Below are positions 1-6,235 of a DNA stretch of 6,374 nt, piece by piece. Position 1 is the first letter of the stretch, and every line of letters starts with the position of its first letter. The stretch spans positions 1-6,374 of the forward strand of contig JAUXNL010000479.1 of NCBI GenBank assembly GCA_030684415.1. The letters run 5' to 3'. Under the pieces are notes generated by a model that saw only the letters and a list, made by a program, of their open reading frames with translations, was not told the origin of the DNA and searched no databases. The DNA comes from Moraxellaceae bacterium (lineage in GTDB: Bacteria > Pseudomonadota > Gammaproteobacteria > Pseudomonadales > Moraxellaceae). A program made the translations under genes and the position numbers.

Positions 1-127
1 AGCCATGAAGATGGAGCATCGCCTGCGCGCGCACCACGCCGGCTTTGTCACGGCCATCGATGTATCGGCCGGCGATCTGGTGAGTGAGGGACAGATACTG
101 GTCGAAGTCGAGGCGGCGACGTCATGA
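1..127 (+). CDS. Biotin-dependent acyl-CoA carboxylase, biotin-carrier C-terminus (partial; probably 3-methylcrotonyl-CoA carboxylase alpha subunit)
   Basis: This is the 3' end of a gene that begins before the window. Codons run from base 2 and give 41 residues before TGA at 125-127. The fragment opens with AMKMEH, the biotinyl-carrier motif; its Lys (codon 8-10) is the residue that carries covalent biotin. The rest (FVTAIDVSAGDLVSEGQILVE in outline) is the second half of a biotinyl/lipoyl-type beta-barrel domain that ends the alpha subunits of methylcrotonyl-, geranyl-, propionyl- and acetyl-CoA carboxylases. AMKMEH and the acetoacetyl-CoA synthetase gene overlapping it by ATGA favour 3-methylcrotonyl-CoA carboxylase (LiuD/MccA type) of leucine degradation, but that choice is inferred from context. 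Biotin carrier is certain; the exact substrate is not, because the carboxylase domain lies outside the window. Confidence 0.9.
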   Translation, partial: AMKMEHRLRAHHAGFVTAIDVSAGDLVSEGQILVEVEAATS

Positions 128-2073
128 GTATCCCTCCGCTCTGGCAGCCCTCTCCCGAACGCATTTCCCGCACACGGCTGGCCAACTGGCAACACTGGCT
201 GCAACAGGAAAAAGGCCTGACCTTTGCCGACTATGCTGCGCTGCACGCATGGTCGGTCACAGATCGCGAAGCCTTCTGGAGCAGCCTTGCCGAGTACTTT
301 GACGTCCGGTTTCACGCGCAGCCTGCCGCTACGCTCGGGCAAGACAGCATGCCGGGCGCGGAATGGTTTCCAGGAGCTGAGCTGAATTTTTCCGAGCATC
401 TGCTGCGCTACCGCGATGAACGTCCAGCACTGGTGGGCTATCTCGAAAATGGTGAATGCCGACGCTTCTCGTATGCCGAACTGCATGAAGCCGTCAAACA
501 CGTTGCTGCTTTTTTCCGTGCACAGGGCGTCACTGCTGGAGATCGCATTGCCGGCTTCATGCCGAATATTCCTGAAAGCGTGATTGCCATGCTGGCGGCG
601 AGCAGTATCGGTGCCATCTGGTCTTCCTGCTCTCCCGATTTCGGTTTGCAAGGCGTGCTCGATCGCTTCGGCCAGATCACCCCGACCCTTCTGATCTGCG
701 CCGACGGCTACTACTACAACGACAAGCGTCAGGACTGTCTTGAGCGCATTGCCGCCTTGCAGCAGGCACTGCCATCACTCAAGGCCGTACTCGTGGTGGG
801 ATTGACTCAGCCGTCTCCCGACCTGACCGGCATTGCTCATGCTCGTCACTGGGACGAAGCGCTGACGTTCGCGGCGGACGAGCTGACTTTTGCATCGCTC
901 CCGTTCGCTCATCCGCTTTACATCCTGTACTCATCTGGCACAACCGGCGTCCCGAAATGCATCGTGCATGGCGCCGGAGGCACCCTGCTGCAGCACCTCA
1001 AAGAGCTGGCCCTGCACACCGACATTGATCGCGATGATGTAGTTTTTTACTACACCACTTGCGGCTGGATGATGTGGAACTGGCTGGTGTCCACCCTGGC
1101 GCTGGGTGCTACCGTCGTGCTCTATGACGGCTCACCGTTTGCGCACAAGCCCGACATCCTCTGGGATATCGCCGAGAAAGAAAGCATCTCCATTTTTGGC
1201 ACCAGTGCCAAATATCTGGCCGCGCTGGAGAAAGCCGGCGCCAAGCCCGGCCATACGCACAAGCTCAATGCACTGAAGGCCGTGCTCTCCACCGGTTCAC
1301 CGCTGGCTCATGAAGGCTTCGACTACGTTTACCGCGACATCAAGGCCGATATCTGCCTGTCGAGCATTTCTGGCGGCACCGACATCATTTCCTGTTTTGC
1401 GCTTGGCAATCCGGCCTTGCCCGTTCGACGTGGCGAGCTGCAATGCAAAGGTCTGGGAATGGCCGTCGATATTTTCAGCGAAGACGGCCAGTCAATGACG
1501 GGTGAAAAGGGCGAGCTGGTCTGCACCAGTGCCTTCCCCTCCATGCCGATTGCCTTTTGGGGCGACAGTGACGGCAAGAAATACCGCAAAGCCTATTTCG
1601 AGCGTTTCCCCGGTCTGTGGGCACATGGCGATTATGGCGAGCAAACGGCGGCAGGCGGCGTCATCATCCATGGTCGCTCCGATGCCGTGCTCAATCCGGG
1701 TGGTGTACGCATCGGCACTGCTGAAATCTATCGCCAGGTGGAAAAAGTGCCGGAAGTGCTGGAGTCGATTGCCATCGGCCAAGACTGGCAAGGAGATGTG
1801 CGTGTCGTTCTTTTCGTGAAGCTGCGCGATGGCATCGTACTGGACGAGACACTGCAGACGACTATTCGCCGCACCATCCGCAGCCATACCACACCACGCC
1901 ATGTCCCGGAAAAAATCGTGCAGGTCAGCGACATCCCTCGCACCATCAGCGGCAAAATTGTCGAACTGGCGGTGCGGAATGTGGTGCATGGCCTGCCGGT
2001 GCAAAACACCGATGCTCTGGCCAACCCTGAGGCACTGGAGCACTTCCGCCAGCGCTCAGAACTGCTGACATGA
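124..2073 (+). CDS. aacS: Acetoacetyl-CoA synthetase (acetoacetate-CoA ligase)
   Basis: This cytoplasmic ANL-superfamily enzyme makes acetoacetyl-CoA from acetoacetate, ATP and CoA through an acyl-adenylate. The 649 residues match the usual length of about 650. An acetyl-CoA-synthetase-type N-terminal domain covers roughly residues 35-95. The ATP-binding loop YSSGTTGVPK is at 269-278, and TTCGWMMWNW at 311-320 is typical of the acetyl/acetoacetyl-CoA synthetase branch. SGGTD is at 416-420 and HGDYG at 501-505. The hinge region GRSDAVLNPGGVRIG is at 517-531, and the C-terminal catalytic Lys in SGK is Lys611. The ATG overlaps the upstream stop (ATGA), implying translational coupling; GAGG at 110-113 is a distant ribosome site. 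In a leucine operon it would salvage acetoacetate released by HMG-CoA lyase, feeding a thiolase. The closest alternative is another short-chain acyl-CoA synthetase, but length and motifs favour AacS. Confidence 0.95.
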   Translation: MSIPPLWQPSPERISRTRLANWQHWLQQEKGLTFADYAALHAWSVTDREAFWSSLAEYFDVRFHAQPAATLGQDSMPGAEWFPGAELNFSEHLLRYRDERPALVGYLENGECRRFSYAELHEAVKHVAAFFRAQGVTAGDRIAGFMPNIPESVIAMLAASSIGAIWSSCSPDFGLQGVLDRFGQITPTLLICADGYYYNDKRQDCLERIAALQQALPSLKAVLVVGLTQPSPDLTGIAHARHWDEALTFAADELTFASLPFAHPLYILYSSGTTGVPKCIVHGAGGTLLQHLKELALHTDIDRDDVVFYYTTCGWMMWNWLVSTLALGATVVLYDGSPFAHKPDILWDIAEKESISIFGTSAKYLAALEKAGAKPGHTHKLNALKAVLSTGSPLAHEGFDYVYRDIKADICLSSISGGTDIISCFALGNPALPVRRGELQCKGLGMAVDIFSEDGQSMTGEKGELVCTSAFPSMPIAFWGDSDGKKYRKAYFERFPGLWAHGDYGEQTAAGGVIIHGRSDAVLNPGGVRIGTAEIYRQVEKVPEVLESIAIGQDWQGDVRVVLFVKLRDGIVLDETLQTTIRRTIRSHTTPRHVPEKIVQVSDIPRTISGKIVELAVRNVVHGLPVQNTDALANPEALEHFRQRSELLT

Positions 2074-2120
2074 GCCGTGCGCTTACGCCGCGCCGCCTTT
2101 TACTTCGGGCAGGCTTTTAG
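2070..2120 (+). other. 16-codon ORF overlapping the aacS stop (doubtful gene or remnant)
   Basis: An ATG at 2070 overlaps the aacS stop codon as ATGA, exactly as aacS overlaps the gene before it. It opens a reading frame for MSRALTPRRLLLRAGF, ending with TAG at 2118-2120. The peptide is short, basic and unrecognised. It could be chance, since ATGA at a stop needs only one adenine before the TGA, or the stump of a former next gene in the operon. No independent ribosome site is needed at such a coupled start, so its absence is uninformative. I do not claim it is a real gene. Confidence 0.12.
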
Positions 2121-2163
2121 CTTGCGCAACAATGTCTCCAACTCATCCAGGATGAGACAAGAT

Positions 2164-2199
2164 CAATGAAAAAGGGCCCATCAGGGCCCTTTTTCATTG
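2164..2199. terminator. Bidirectional intrinsic terminator between convergent operons
   Basis: Bases 2164-2179 and 2184-2199 are perfect reverse complements: a 16-bp stem with loop ATCA and a GGGCCC core next to the loop. The outer half of each arm holds five A or five T residues, so RNA read from either strand forms a GC-rich hairpin followed by a U tract (2190-2194 on plus; complement of 2169-2173 on minus). It lies 90 bases past the aacS stop and 18 bases past the GMC dehydrogenase stop, where one element can end both transcripts. Confidence 0.93.
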
Positions 2200-2217
2200 T
2201 GTGCTTGCAGCAGAAGA

Positions 2218-3807
2218 TTACGTCCAGAAATAGCTGGACTGGCGCAACACGATGTTATCGACAATATAGCTGGCCAGCGCCGACACCGTAATTTGCGGAT
2301 TGACCGTCAGCTCACTGGGGAACAGGCTGGCATCCGCCACAAAAAGCCCCTTCATTTCATGTGCTTCGCCATACGGGTTGACCACCGAATTGAAGGGGTC
2401 TTTGCCCATGCGGCATGTCCCCTGCGGGTTATAGGCAATCATGCGCATCGTATAAAGACCGAGTGAGCCGTAATCAATCTTGTCGACGGCTTTGTCGAGG
2501 TTAAACACACTGGTAGCGGCTGTGCGGTCATAGGAAGGCAGATAGACCTTTTCAGCACCGGCGGCAAACATTATGCGGCCGGCACGTCGCAAGCCCGCAC
2601 GCATGGCGTCAAACTCGTCACGACTCAGATTCCACTCGATGCGTTTGTCACCCGTGTAGGGATCACCAATCCACTGCACATAGCCTTGACCATGGTCCTG
2701 GATGAACACGTTCAGTGCCGAGAAATACTTGTATTCCTTCATGAAGCGGATGTGGTCGTCACCCTCTCCCAGCTCGCCCTGAGAAATCAACTGCACCGGC
2801 GCCGCCAGCCCCGTTTCCATGGTCATGTAGCTGTTTTTGGCATTGTGGAATTCATTGACATACACGCCCGTCAACGCACCACGCCAGCCATACACCGGCT
2901 CGGGGAACTTGCCGAACACGGAAACACCCGGGCGGACGGAAAGATTACGGCCCAGCATATTGCTTTGTCGGCCCAAACCACTTTTCTGCAACAGCAACGG
3001 CGACTGGATGGGGCCGGCAGCCACAATCACAATTTGGCTTTCCACCGCAAAATTGGCCACGACCTGTTTGGTATCCGGGTCGATAAACCGGCCCTCGACC
3101 CCAGCCGCACGACCATTACGACCGTTGACGAAGTCGACATGCGCATCGCCATACACTTCTGCACCCTCGGCAACCGCCCAAGGCAAATACGTCACCAGCA
3201 TGGAAAGCTTGCGGTCAGAAGGGCAGCCAGCAAGGCACAGCCCGGTCAGGGCGCACTGTTTCACATTGCGCGAGAGCGGCTTCCATGACCAGCCCATGGA
3301 CTCACAGCCCTGCACCACCAGATTGGCAGAGTCATTGATTTCATGCGGCTCGTTGACATGGACGCCGAGATTTTTCTCGATCTTGTCAAAGTGCGGCTTG
3401 AGTTGTTCGGGTGTCAGGTTTTCAAGACCGTGATCTTTCGCCCATAGCTTCAGTACCGCATCCGGCAAACGTGCCGACGAGGTTGCGCTGACGACGGTGG
3501 AACCGCCGACCATCGAGCCTTGCAGCAGAATGAGGTCGCCAGTGGAGTTGGTTTGCAAACCCGCATCCTGATACATGCGCGCCATGCTATCGGTCATGTC
3601 TTCTTTGAAGTCGGCACTGGGAACATAGCGGCCTGCTTCGAGCACGATGACGGAGCGCCCGGATTTTGCCAGCTCATAGGCCGCCACTGCGCCACCCGCC
3701 CCCGAGCCGACGATTACGACGTCGGCCTTGAGACTGACCTGCTTGGTGGTGATGTCGGTTGCCAGGGTTACCGGCAGCCCTTCGCGCGGCATTTCCTTGT
3801 AAATCAT
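2218..3807 (-). CDS. GMC-family FAD-dependent dehydrogenase, catalytic subunit (substrate unknown)
   Basis: A 529-residue flavoprotein of the glucose-methanol-choline oxidoreductase family, oxidising an alcohol or sugar hydroxyl. The dinucleotide-binding loop GSGAGG is at 34-39, with Glu57 in VLEAG placed to bind the FAD ribose. LQGSMVGGST at 95-104 is the second flavin-contacting segment and VAAGPIQSP at 262-270 the usual substrate-domain boundary motif. Cys185, Cys191 and Cys195 (C-x5-C-x3-CP) match the spacing of the [3Fe-4S] ligands in bacterial FAD glucose dehydrogenase, suggesting a one-electron path to an external acceptor rather than oxidase activity. The C-terminal GTCRMG is at 463-468 and VNPQITVSA at 502-510. 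Oddly, the residue normally His in the first of these motifs is Asn460 (YNPQGTCRMG). There is no signal peptide; export probably depends on the Tat-signal subunit encoded 61 bases upstream. GAGG lies five bases before the ATG. The substrate cannot be read from the sequence. Confidence 0.92.
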   Translation of the reverse strand: MIYKEMPREGLPVTLATDITTKQVSLKADVVIVGSGAGGAVAAYELAKSGRSVIVLEAGRYVPSADFKEDMTDSMARMYQDAGLQTNSTGDLILLQGSMVGGSTVVSATSSARLPDAVLKLWAKDHGLENLTPEQLKPHFDKIEKNLGVHVNEPHEINDSANLVVQGCESMGWSWKPLSRNVKQCALTGLCLAGCPSDRKLSMLVTYLPWAVAEGAEVYGDAHVDFVNGRNGRAAGVEGRFIDPDTKQVVANFAVESQIVIVAAGPIQSPLLLQKSGLGRQSNMLGRNLSVRPGVSVFGKFPEPVYGWRGALTGVYVNEFHNAKNSYMTMETGLAAPVQLISQGELGEGDDHIRFMKEYKYFSALNVFIQDHGQGYVQWIGDPYTGDKRIEWNLSRDEFDAMRAGLRRAGRIMFAAGAEKVYLPSYDRTAATSVFNLDKAVDKIDYGSLGLYTMRMIAYNPQGTCRMGKDPFNSVVNPYGEAHEMKGLFVADASLFPSELTVNPQITVSALASYIVDNIVLRQSSYFWT

Positions 3808-3868
3808 GTCGCCCTCAATAGCGCATCAGTGCGTCGTTGACGATTCTTGTTCTGTGTCGCGAGCAACA

Positions 3869-4459
3869 TCAGCTGCGCGGCTGCGGTGCATTACCGAGGC
3901 GCCTGATGCCCCACTTTTCCGTGACGGGACCGTCATATTCCAGTGCAGGCCACGTACGGGGATCCTGCCAATAGCCAAACGTGACCATCATCTTGAGACT
4001 GGAAATGATACCGCGCTGGATAAAGTTGCCGGTTTGCCAACTGCTCACATGGCGTGCGGCGCGGCTATCGCCCATCGCCGAGAAGCGGGAGAACTGCCAG
4101 ACAGAGCCGTACTCGATGGCCTGCACGGCCATGGTCAGCAACAGCCGCGGACGACCGTCCAGACGGCTCGCCACGACGTCGACATTCTTCATGACCGGAA
4201 TTTCAGTGCTGGAGGGCAGGCTGAATTTCTGGGTCGGCAGCATCACGATACGAACCTTGTCGAGCACCCGGTACTCGGTCTCGCTCAGATTCGTGATGCC
4301 GGGAGGCAGGCCTTTGGATGCCGCAAGCGCTTCCGCCGGCAAAGCAAGCAAGGAGCCCGCCGCCACAGCCAAACCCGCACTCCCCGTCAGCAAACGACGG
4401 CGAGACAACGGCTCAAGCCCTGCGAGAAATCCGGGGGGGAGGGAAAAGTTGTCGTTCAT
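3869..4459 (-). CDS. Tat-signal small subunit of GMC dehydrogenase (gluconate 2-dehydrogenase subunit 3-like)
   Basis: A 196-residue protein with a twin-arginine signal: SRRRLL at residues 19-24, a hydrophobic stretch from about 26 to 41, and a likely cleavage after ALA near residue 46. The mature part starts with a LSETEYRVLDKVRIVMLPT-like segment and ends with FGYWQDPRTWPALEYDGP, the general layout of the small (gamma) subunits of gluconate 2-dehydrogenase and related FAD dehydrogenases. In those systems the small subunit stabilises the flavoprotein and carries it, folded, through the Tat pore. Its place directly upstream of a signal-less GMC subunit on the same strand, with a 61-base gap, supports this role. 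The start is backed by GAGGAG four bases before the ATG. No cysteine or heme motif is present, so it is not the electron-transfer subunit. The family assignment rests on motif layout and context only. Confidence 0.8.
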   Translation of the reverse strand: MNDNFSLPPGFLAGLEPLSRRRLLTGSAGLAVAAGSLLALPAEALAASKGLPPGITNLSETEYRVLDKVRIVMLPTQKFSLPSSTEIPVMKNVDVVASRLDGRPRLLLTMAVQAIEYGSVWQFSRFSAMGDSRAARHVSSWQTGNFIQRGIISSLKMMVTFGYWQDPRTWPALEYDGPVTEKWGIRRLGNAPQPRS

Positions 4460-4538
4460 CTTGCTCCTCGGCGGACACCGTCCGGGGCAAATTTCTAGTT
4501 ATATGAGACGCTTTAGCGCCAATTCAGCACCGGAGTCT

Positions 4539-4554
4539 AGCCAATGCAGGGCCA
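4539..4554 (-). promoter_or_regulatory. Weak sigma-54-like promoter candidate for the small subunit/GMC operon
   Basis: Read on the minus strand, TGGCCCTGCATTGGCT matches the sigma-54 consensus TGGCACG-N4-TTGCW at 9 of 12 defined positions and keeps the essential GG and GC dinucleotides with the correct ten-base spacing. Transcription would start near 4527, about 68 bases before the small-subunit ATG. No good sigma-70 pair was found in the same gap. A match of this quality can occur by chance, and no activator gene or enhancer site is visible. Confidence 0.22.
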
Positions 4555-4558
4555 AAAC

Positions 4559-4586
4559 CCAACAGGCAAATCCGGAGATTTGTTGG
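4559..4586. repeat. Nested inverted repeat between esterase and dehydrogenase operon (terminator or operator)
   Basis: CCAACA at 4559-4564 pairs with TGTTGG at 4581-4586. Inside it CAAATC at 4567-4572 pairs with GATTTG at 4577-4582 around a CGGA loop. The two stems share bases 4581-4582, so they are alternative or partly bulged pairings. On the minus strand the dyad starts 32 bases past the esterase stop and is followed by GTTTTGG, so it could be a weak terminator of the esterase mRNA. Equally it lies just upstream of the candidate promoter of the dehydrogenase operon and could be an operator. Confidence 0.4.
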
Positions 4587-4617
4587 TAATTCCGTCATTT
4601 CACGCGAACAGACCCGG

Positions 4618-6129
4618 TCACAGAATGCCCTGCCAGAGTTGCCGTCGCGCCGACTCCGGATCGTCAAGCAGACGGCTTTCGGCAGCAATCAGAAGGGTAA
4701 AACGATCAGTTGCCTCATAAGGAGCCCACTCCGGCCAACCCTCTGCCGCCGGCACATCCCCCGCCGCAAAGCGGCTCCAGGCCGCACGAATGCGTACCGA
4801 CAAGGCCGCCGCCGCGGCGCCACCTCCGGTAAAGAACTGCCCGGTAGGCTTATCGGTGATGCCGAAAACAAAGGGAATCTCCATGACATGACAGCTTCCC
4901 AGACGCGCATCCCAGGCGCAGGGCCAGTCAAAGAGGTAGTGCCAGGTGGGCGCGTCCTGACCAAATCTTGCTTCGGCCAATCGCAGTGTAGGCACCCTGA
5001 ACATCCGGTCGGTCTCGAAGGCGCAGAAAAGCTCTCCAGGCGACAAGTCCGGCAACAATGCCCGATAGCGCTCCAGCATGTCGGCCCCCTGAACCGGCAG
5101 CGAGCGCTCGAACTCATGCTGCAGCCGTTCTTCGTCAGGCTCGCCTCGAGGCTTCTGCCCGGTTGCCTGGGGCGACATATAAAAGAGGCGCCACTCATCC
5201 AGTGTCGTCCCCACCATCAAGGGGATATCACTGCTGACACCCCGCGCCAGCGCCACCAGCGGGTGTTCGGGCAAGATGTCATCTCCCAGCCGGGGCAGCA
5301 GGGTCATACCAAACTGCGGGACGGGATGCTCATGTACGCCGCGGTTCACTGTTGTAGAAAGACAGGCCCGCTGTGCCCGCACCAAGTCCTTCAAGCTCCC
5401 CGTCAGGCAGGCTTTTACATCGCCAGCCGCCTCAGCAAAGCGGCGGGTCATGCGGGCTGCTTCTTCCTGCGTCACCACATGATCCGGGCTGCCGCTCTGG
5501 ATGATCGCGCGTTGGAAAAGCCCTTTTGCCGCCGGACTGGCCAGCAAGCAGGCGATGCTCATGCCTCCAGCCGACTCGCCAAACACCGTCACCCGGGCCG
5601 GATCGCCGCCAAATGCCGCGATATGTGACTGCACCCAGTGCAGTGCCAGCAGTTGGTCGCGCAAACCGGCATTGCTGACGGCTTCCAGCTCTGGCCATTC
5701 ACTCCACTCACCAAAGCCCAGAATGCCCAGCCGGTAATTGAAGGTCACCACAATGACGCCGTTTTCACGAGCCAGCGCTGTCGCATCGTAAAGCGCCTGG
5801 TGCCCGGCACCGTTCAGAAAACCTCCCCCATGTATCCAGACCATAACCGGTACGGGCGACACCACCACGGCGGGGCACCAGATATTCAGTGCCAGACAGG
5901 CCTCACCAGTCTCCCCCACCCCCATCATGGAGACATGCTCCTGAGGTGCCGCTGGCGCCCAATCGCGAGCCTGCAGAACGCCGTCCCATGCCTGAACCGG
6001 CCGCGGCGCCCGCACCCGCCACAGACCGTCCAATGGTTGCGCATAGGGAATCCCGCGAAACACCCGAATACCTTCCAGCTCTTCCCCGGCAATCACGCCA
6101 AGTGTCGTCTCAACCTGTGCTACCGACAT
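4618..6129 (-). CDS. Type-B carboxylesterase (alpha/beta hydrolase)
   Basis: A 503-residue hydrolase of the carboxylesterase/cholinesterase family, cleaving carboxylic esters to an acid and an alcohol. The N-terminal GIRVFRGIPYAQP (20-32) is a family signature. HGGGF at 100-104 forms the oxyanion hole and GESAGG at 184-189 holds nucleophile Ser186. Glu312 in TTLDEW is the acidic triad member and His414 in GSCHVMEIPFVFG is the base, so the active site is complete. The family often has Gly after the acidic Glu; here it is Trp313. No signal peptide is seen, so it is probably cytoplasmic. The start at 6129 is chosen because AGGAG lies seven bases before it and homology begins at once; the frame runs open 21 codons further to an ATG at 6192, but that extension is arginine-rich and has no ribosome site. 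It is divergent from an AraC-type regulator, which may control it. Substrate unknown. Confidence 0.93.
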   Translation of the reverse strand: MSVAQVETTLGVIAGEELEGIRVFRGIPYAQPLDGLWRVRAPRPVQAWDGVLQARDWAPAAPQEHVSMMGVGETGEACLALNIWCPAVVVSPVPVMVWIHGGGFLNGAGHQALYDATALARENGVIVVTFNYRLGILGFGEWSEWPELEAVSNAGLRDQLLALHWVQSHIAAFGGDPARVTVFGESAGGMSIACLLASPAAKGLFQRAIIQSGSPDHVVTQEEAARMTRRFAEAAGDVKACLTGSLKDLVRAQRACLSTTVNRGVHEHPVPQFGMTLLPRLGDDILPEHPLVALARGVSSDIPLMVGTTLDEWRLFYMSPQATGQKPRGEPDEERLQHEFERSLPVQGADMLERYRALLPDLSPGELFCAFETDRMFRVPTLRLAEARFGQDAPTWHYLFDWPCAWDARLGSCHVMEIPFVFGITDKPTGQFFTGGGAAAAALSVRIRAAWSRFAAGDVPAAEGWPEWAPYEATDRFTLLIAAESRLLDDPESARRQLWQGIL

Positions 6130-6136
6130 ACACACT

Positions 6137-6141
6137 CTCCT
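6137..6141 (-). promoter_or_regulatory. Ribosome binding site that fixes the esterase start
   Basis: On the minus strand AGGAG is followed by seven bases and the ATG at 6129. This decides the start against the in-frame ATG at 6192. Confidence 0.8.
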
Positions 6142-6153
6142 GAAGCGACCCGC

Positions 6154-6182
6154 ATCATCACGCCAGAGCCGGCATCTGCCAA
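6154..6182 (-). promoter_or_regulatory. Candidate sigma-70 promoter of the esterase
   Basis: On the minus strand TTGGCA (6177-6182, 5 of 6 to the -35 consensus) is followed after exactly 17 bases by GATGAT (6154-6159, 4 of 6 to the -10 consensus). Transcription would begin near 6147, leaving a short leader that just includes the ribosome site. The spacing is ideal, but the -10 is weak, as would fit an activator-dependent promoter. Confidence 0.35.
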
Positions 6183-6223
6183 GACCCGCCACGCCGCTAT
6201 GGAGCCGGGCGGCTGCGGCAGAC

Positions 6224-6229
6224 TAGAAT
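6224..6229 (+). promoter_or_regulatory. Possible -10 element of the AraC-type gene
   Basis: TAGAAT matches the -10 consensus at 5 of 6 positions and ends six bases before the ATG at 6236, which would place the transcription start at or next to the start codon. No acceptable -35 hexamer lies 16-18 bases upstream, so this may be chance. Confidence 0.2.
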
Positions 6230-6235
6230 CCGGGA

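Noticed and set aside
1492..2043. A 183-codon minus-strand frame opposite the end of aacS
   Set aside because: It covers conserved synthetase motifs on the other strand, has a shadow-like composition and no ribosome site was apparent.
2142..2156. A 15-base palindrome, CTCATCC-A-GGATGAG, downstream of aacS
   Set aside because: As RNA the central pairs cannot form with a one-base loop, and as a protein-binding site it lies past the end of an operon and close to a terminator. Chance is the simpler explanation.
2686..3433. Two overlapping plus-strand frames of about 200 codons opposite the GMC gene
   Set aside because: Both are antisense to strongly conserved GMC coding sequence and contain no recognisable motif.
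3808..3868. A separate promoter or small gene between the small subunit and the GMC gene
   Set aside because: The 61-base gap holds a ribosome site and only a weak CGCA/TGCG hairpin. No promoter pair or plausible ORF is visible, so the two genes are taken as one operon.
3806..4498. A 230-codon plus-strand frame across the small-subunit gene
   Set aside because: It is antisense to the Tat-signal protein, has a composition typical of a shadow frame and shows no domain.
4639..5628. A 329-codon open frame on the plus strand opposite the esterase
   Set aside because: It lies wholly antisense to a gene with a complete catalytic triad, is rich in Arg, His, Gln and Pro as shadow frames of GC-rich genes are, and shows no known motif.
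6130..6192. A 21-codon upstream extension of the esterase to an ATG at 6192
   Set aside because: The strong AGGAG and the start of family similarity both place initiation at 6129. The extension is arginine-rich, is not a signal peptide, and would overlap the candidate promoter.
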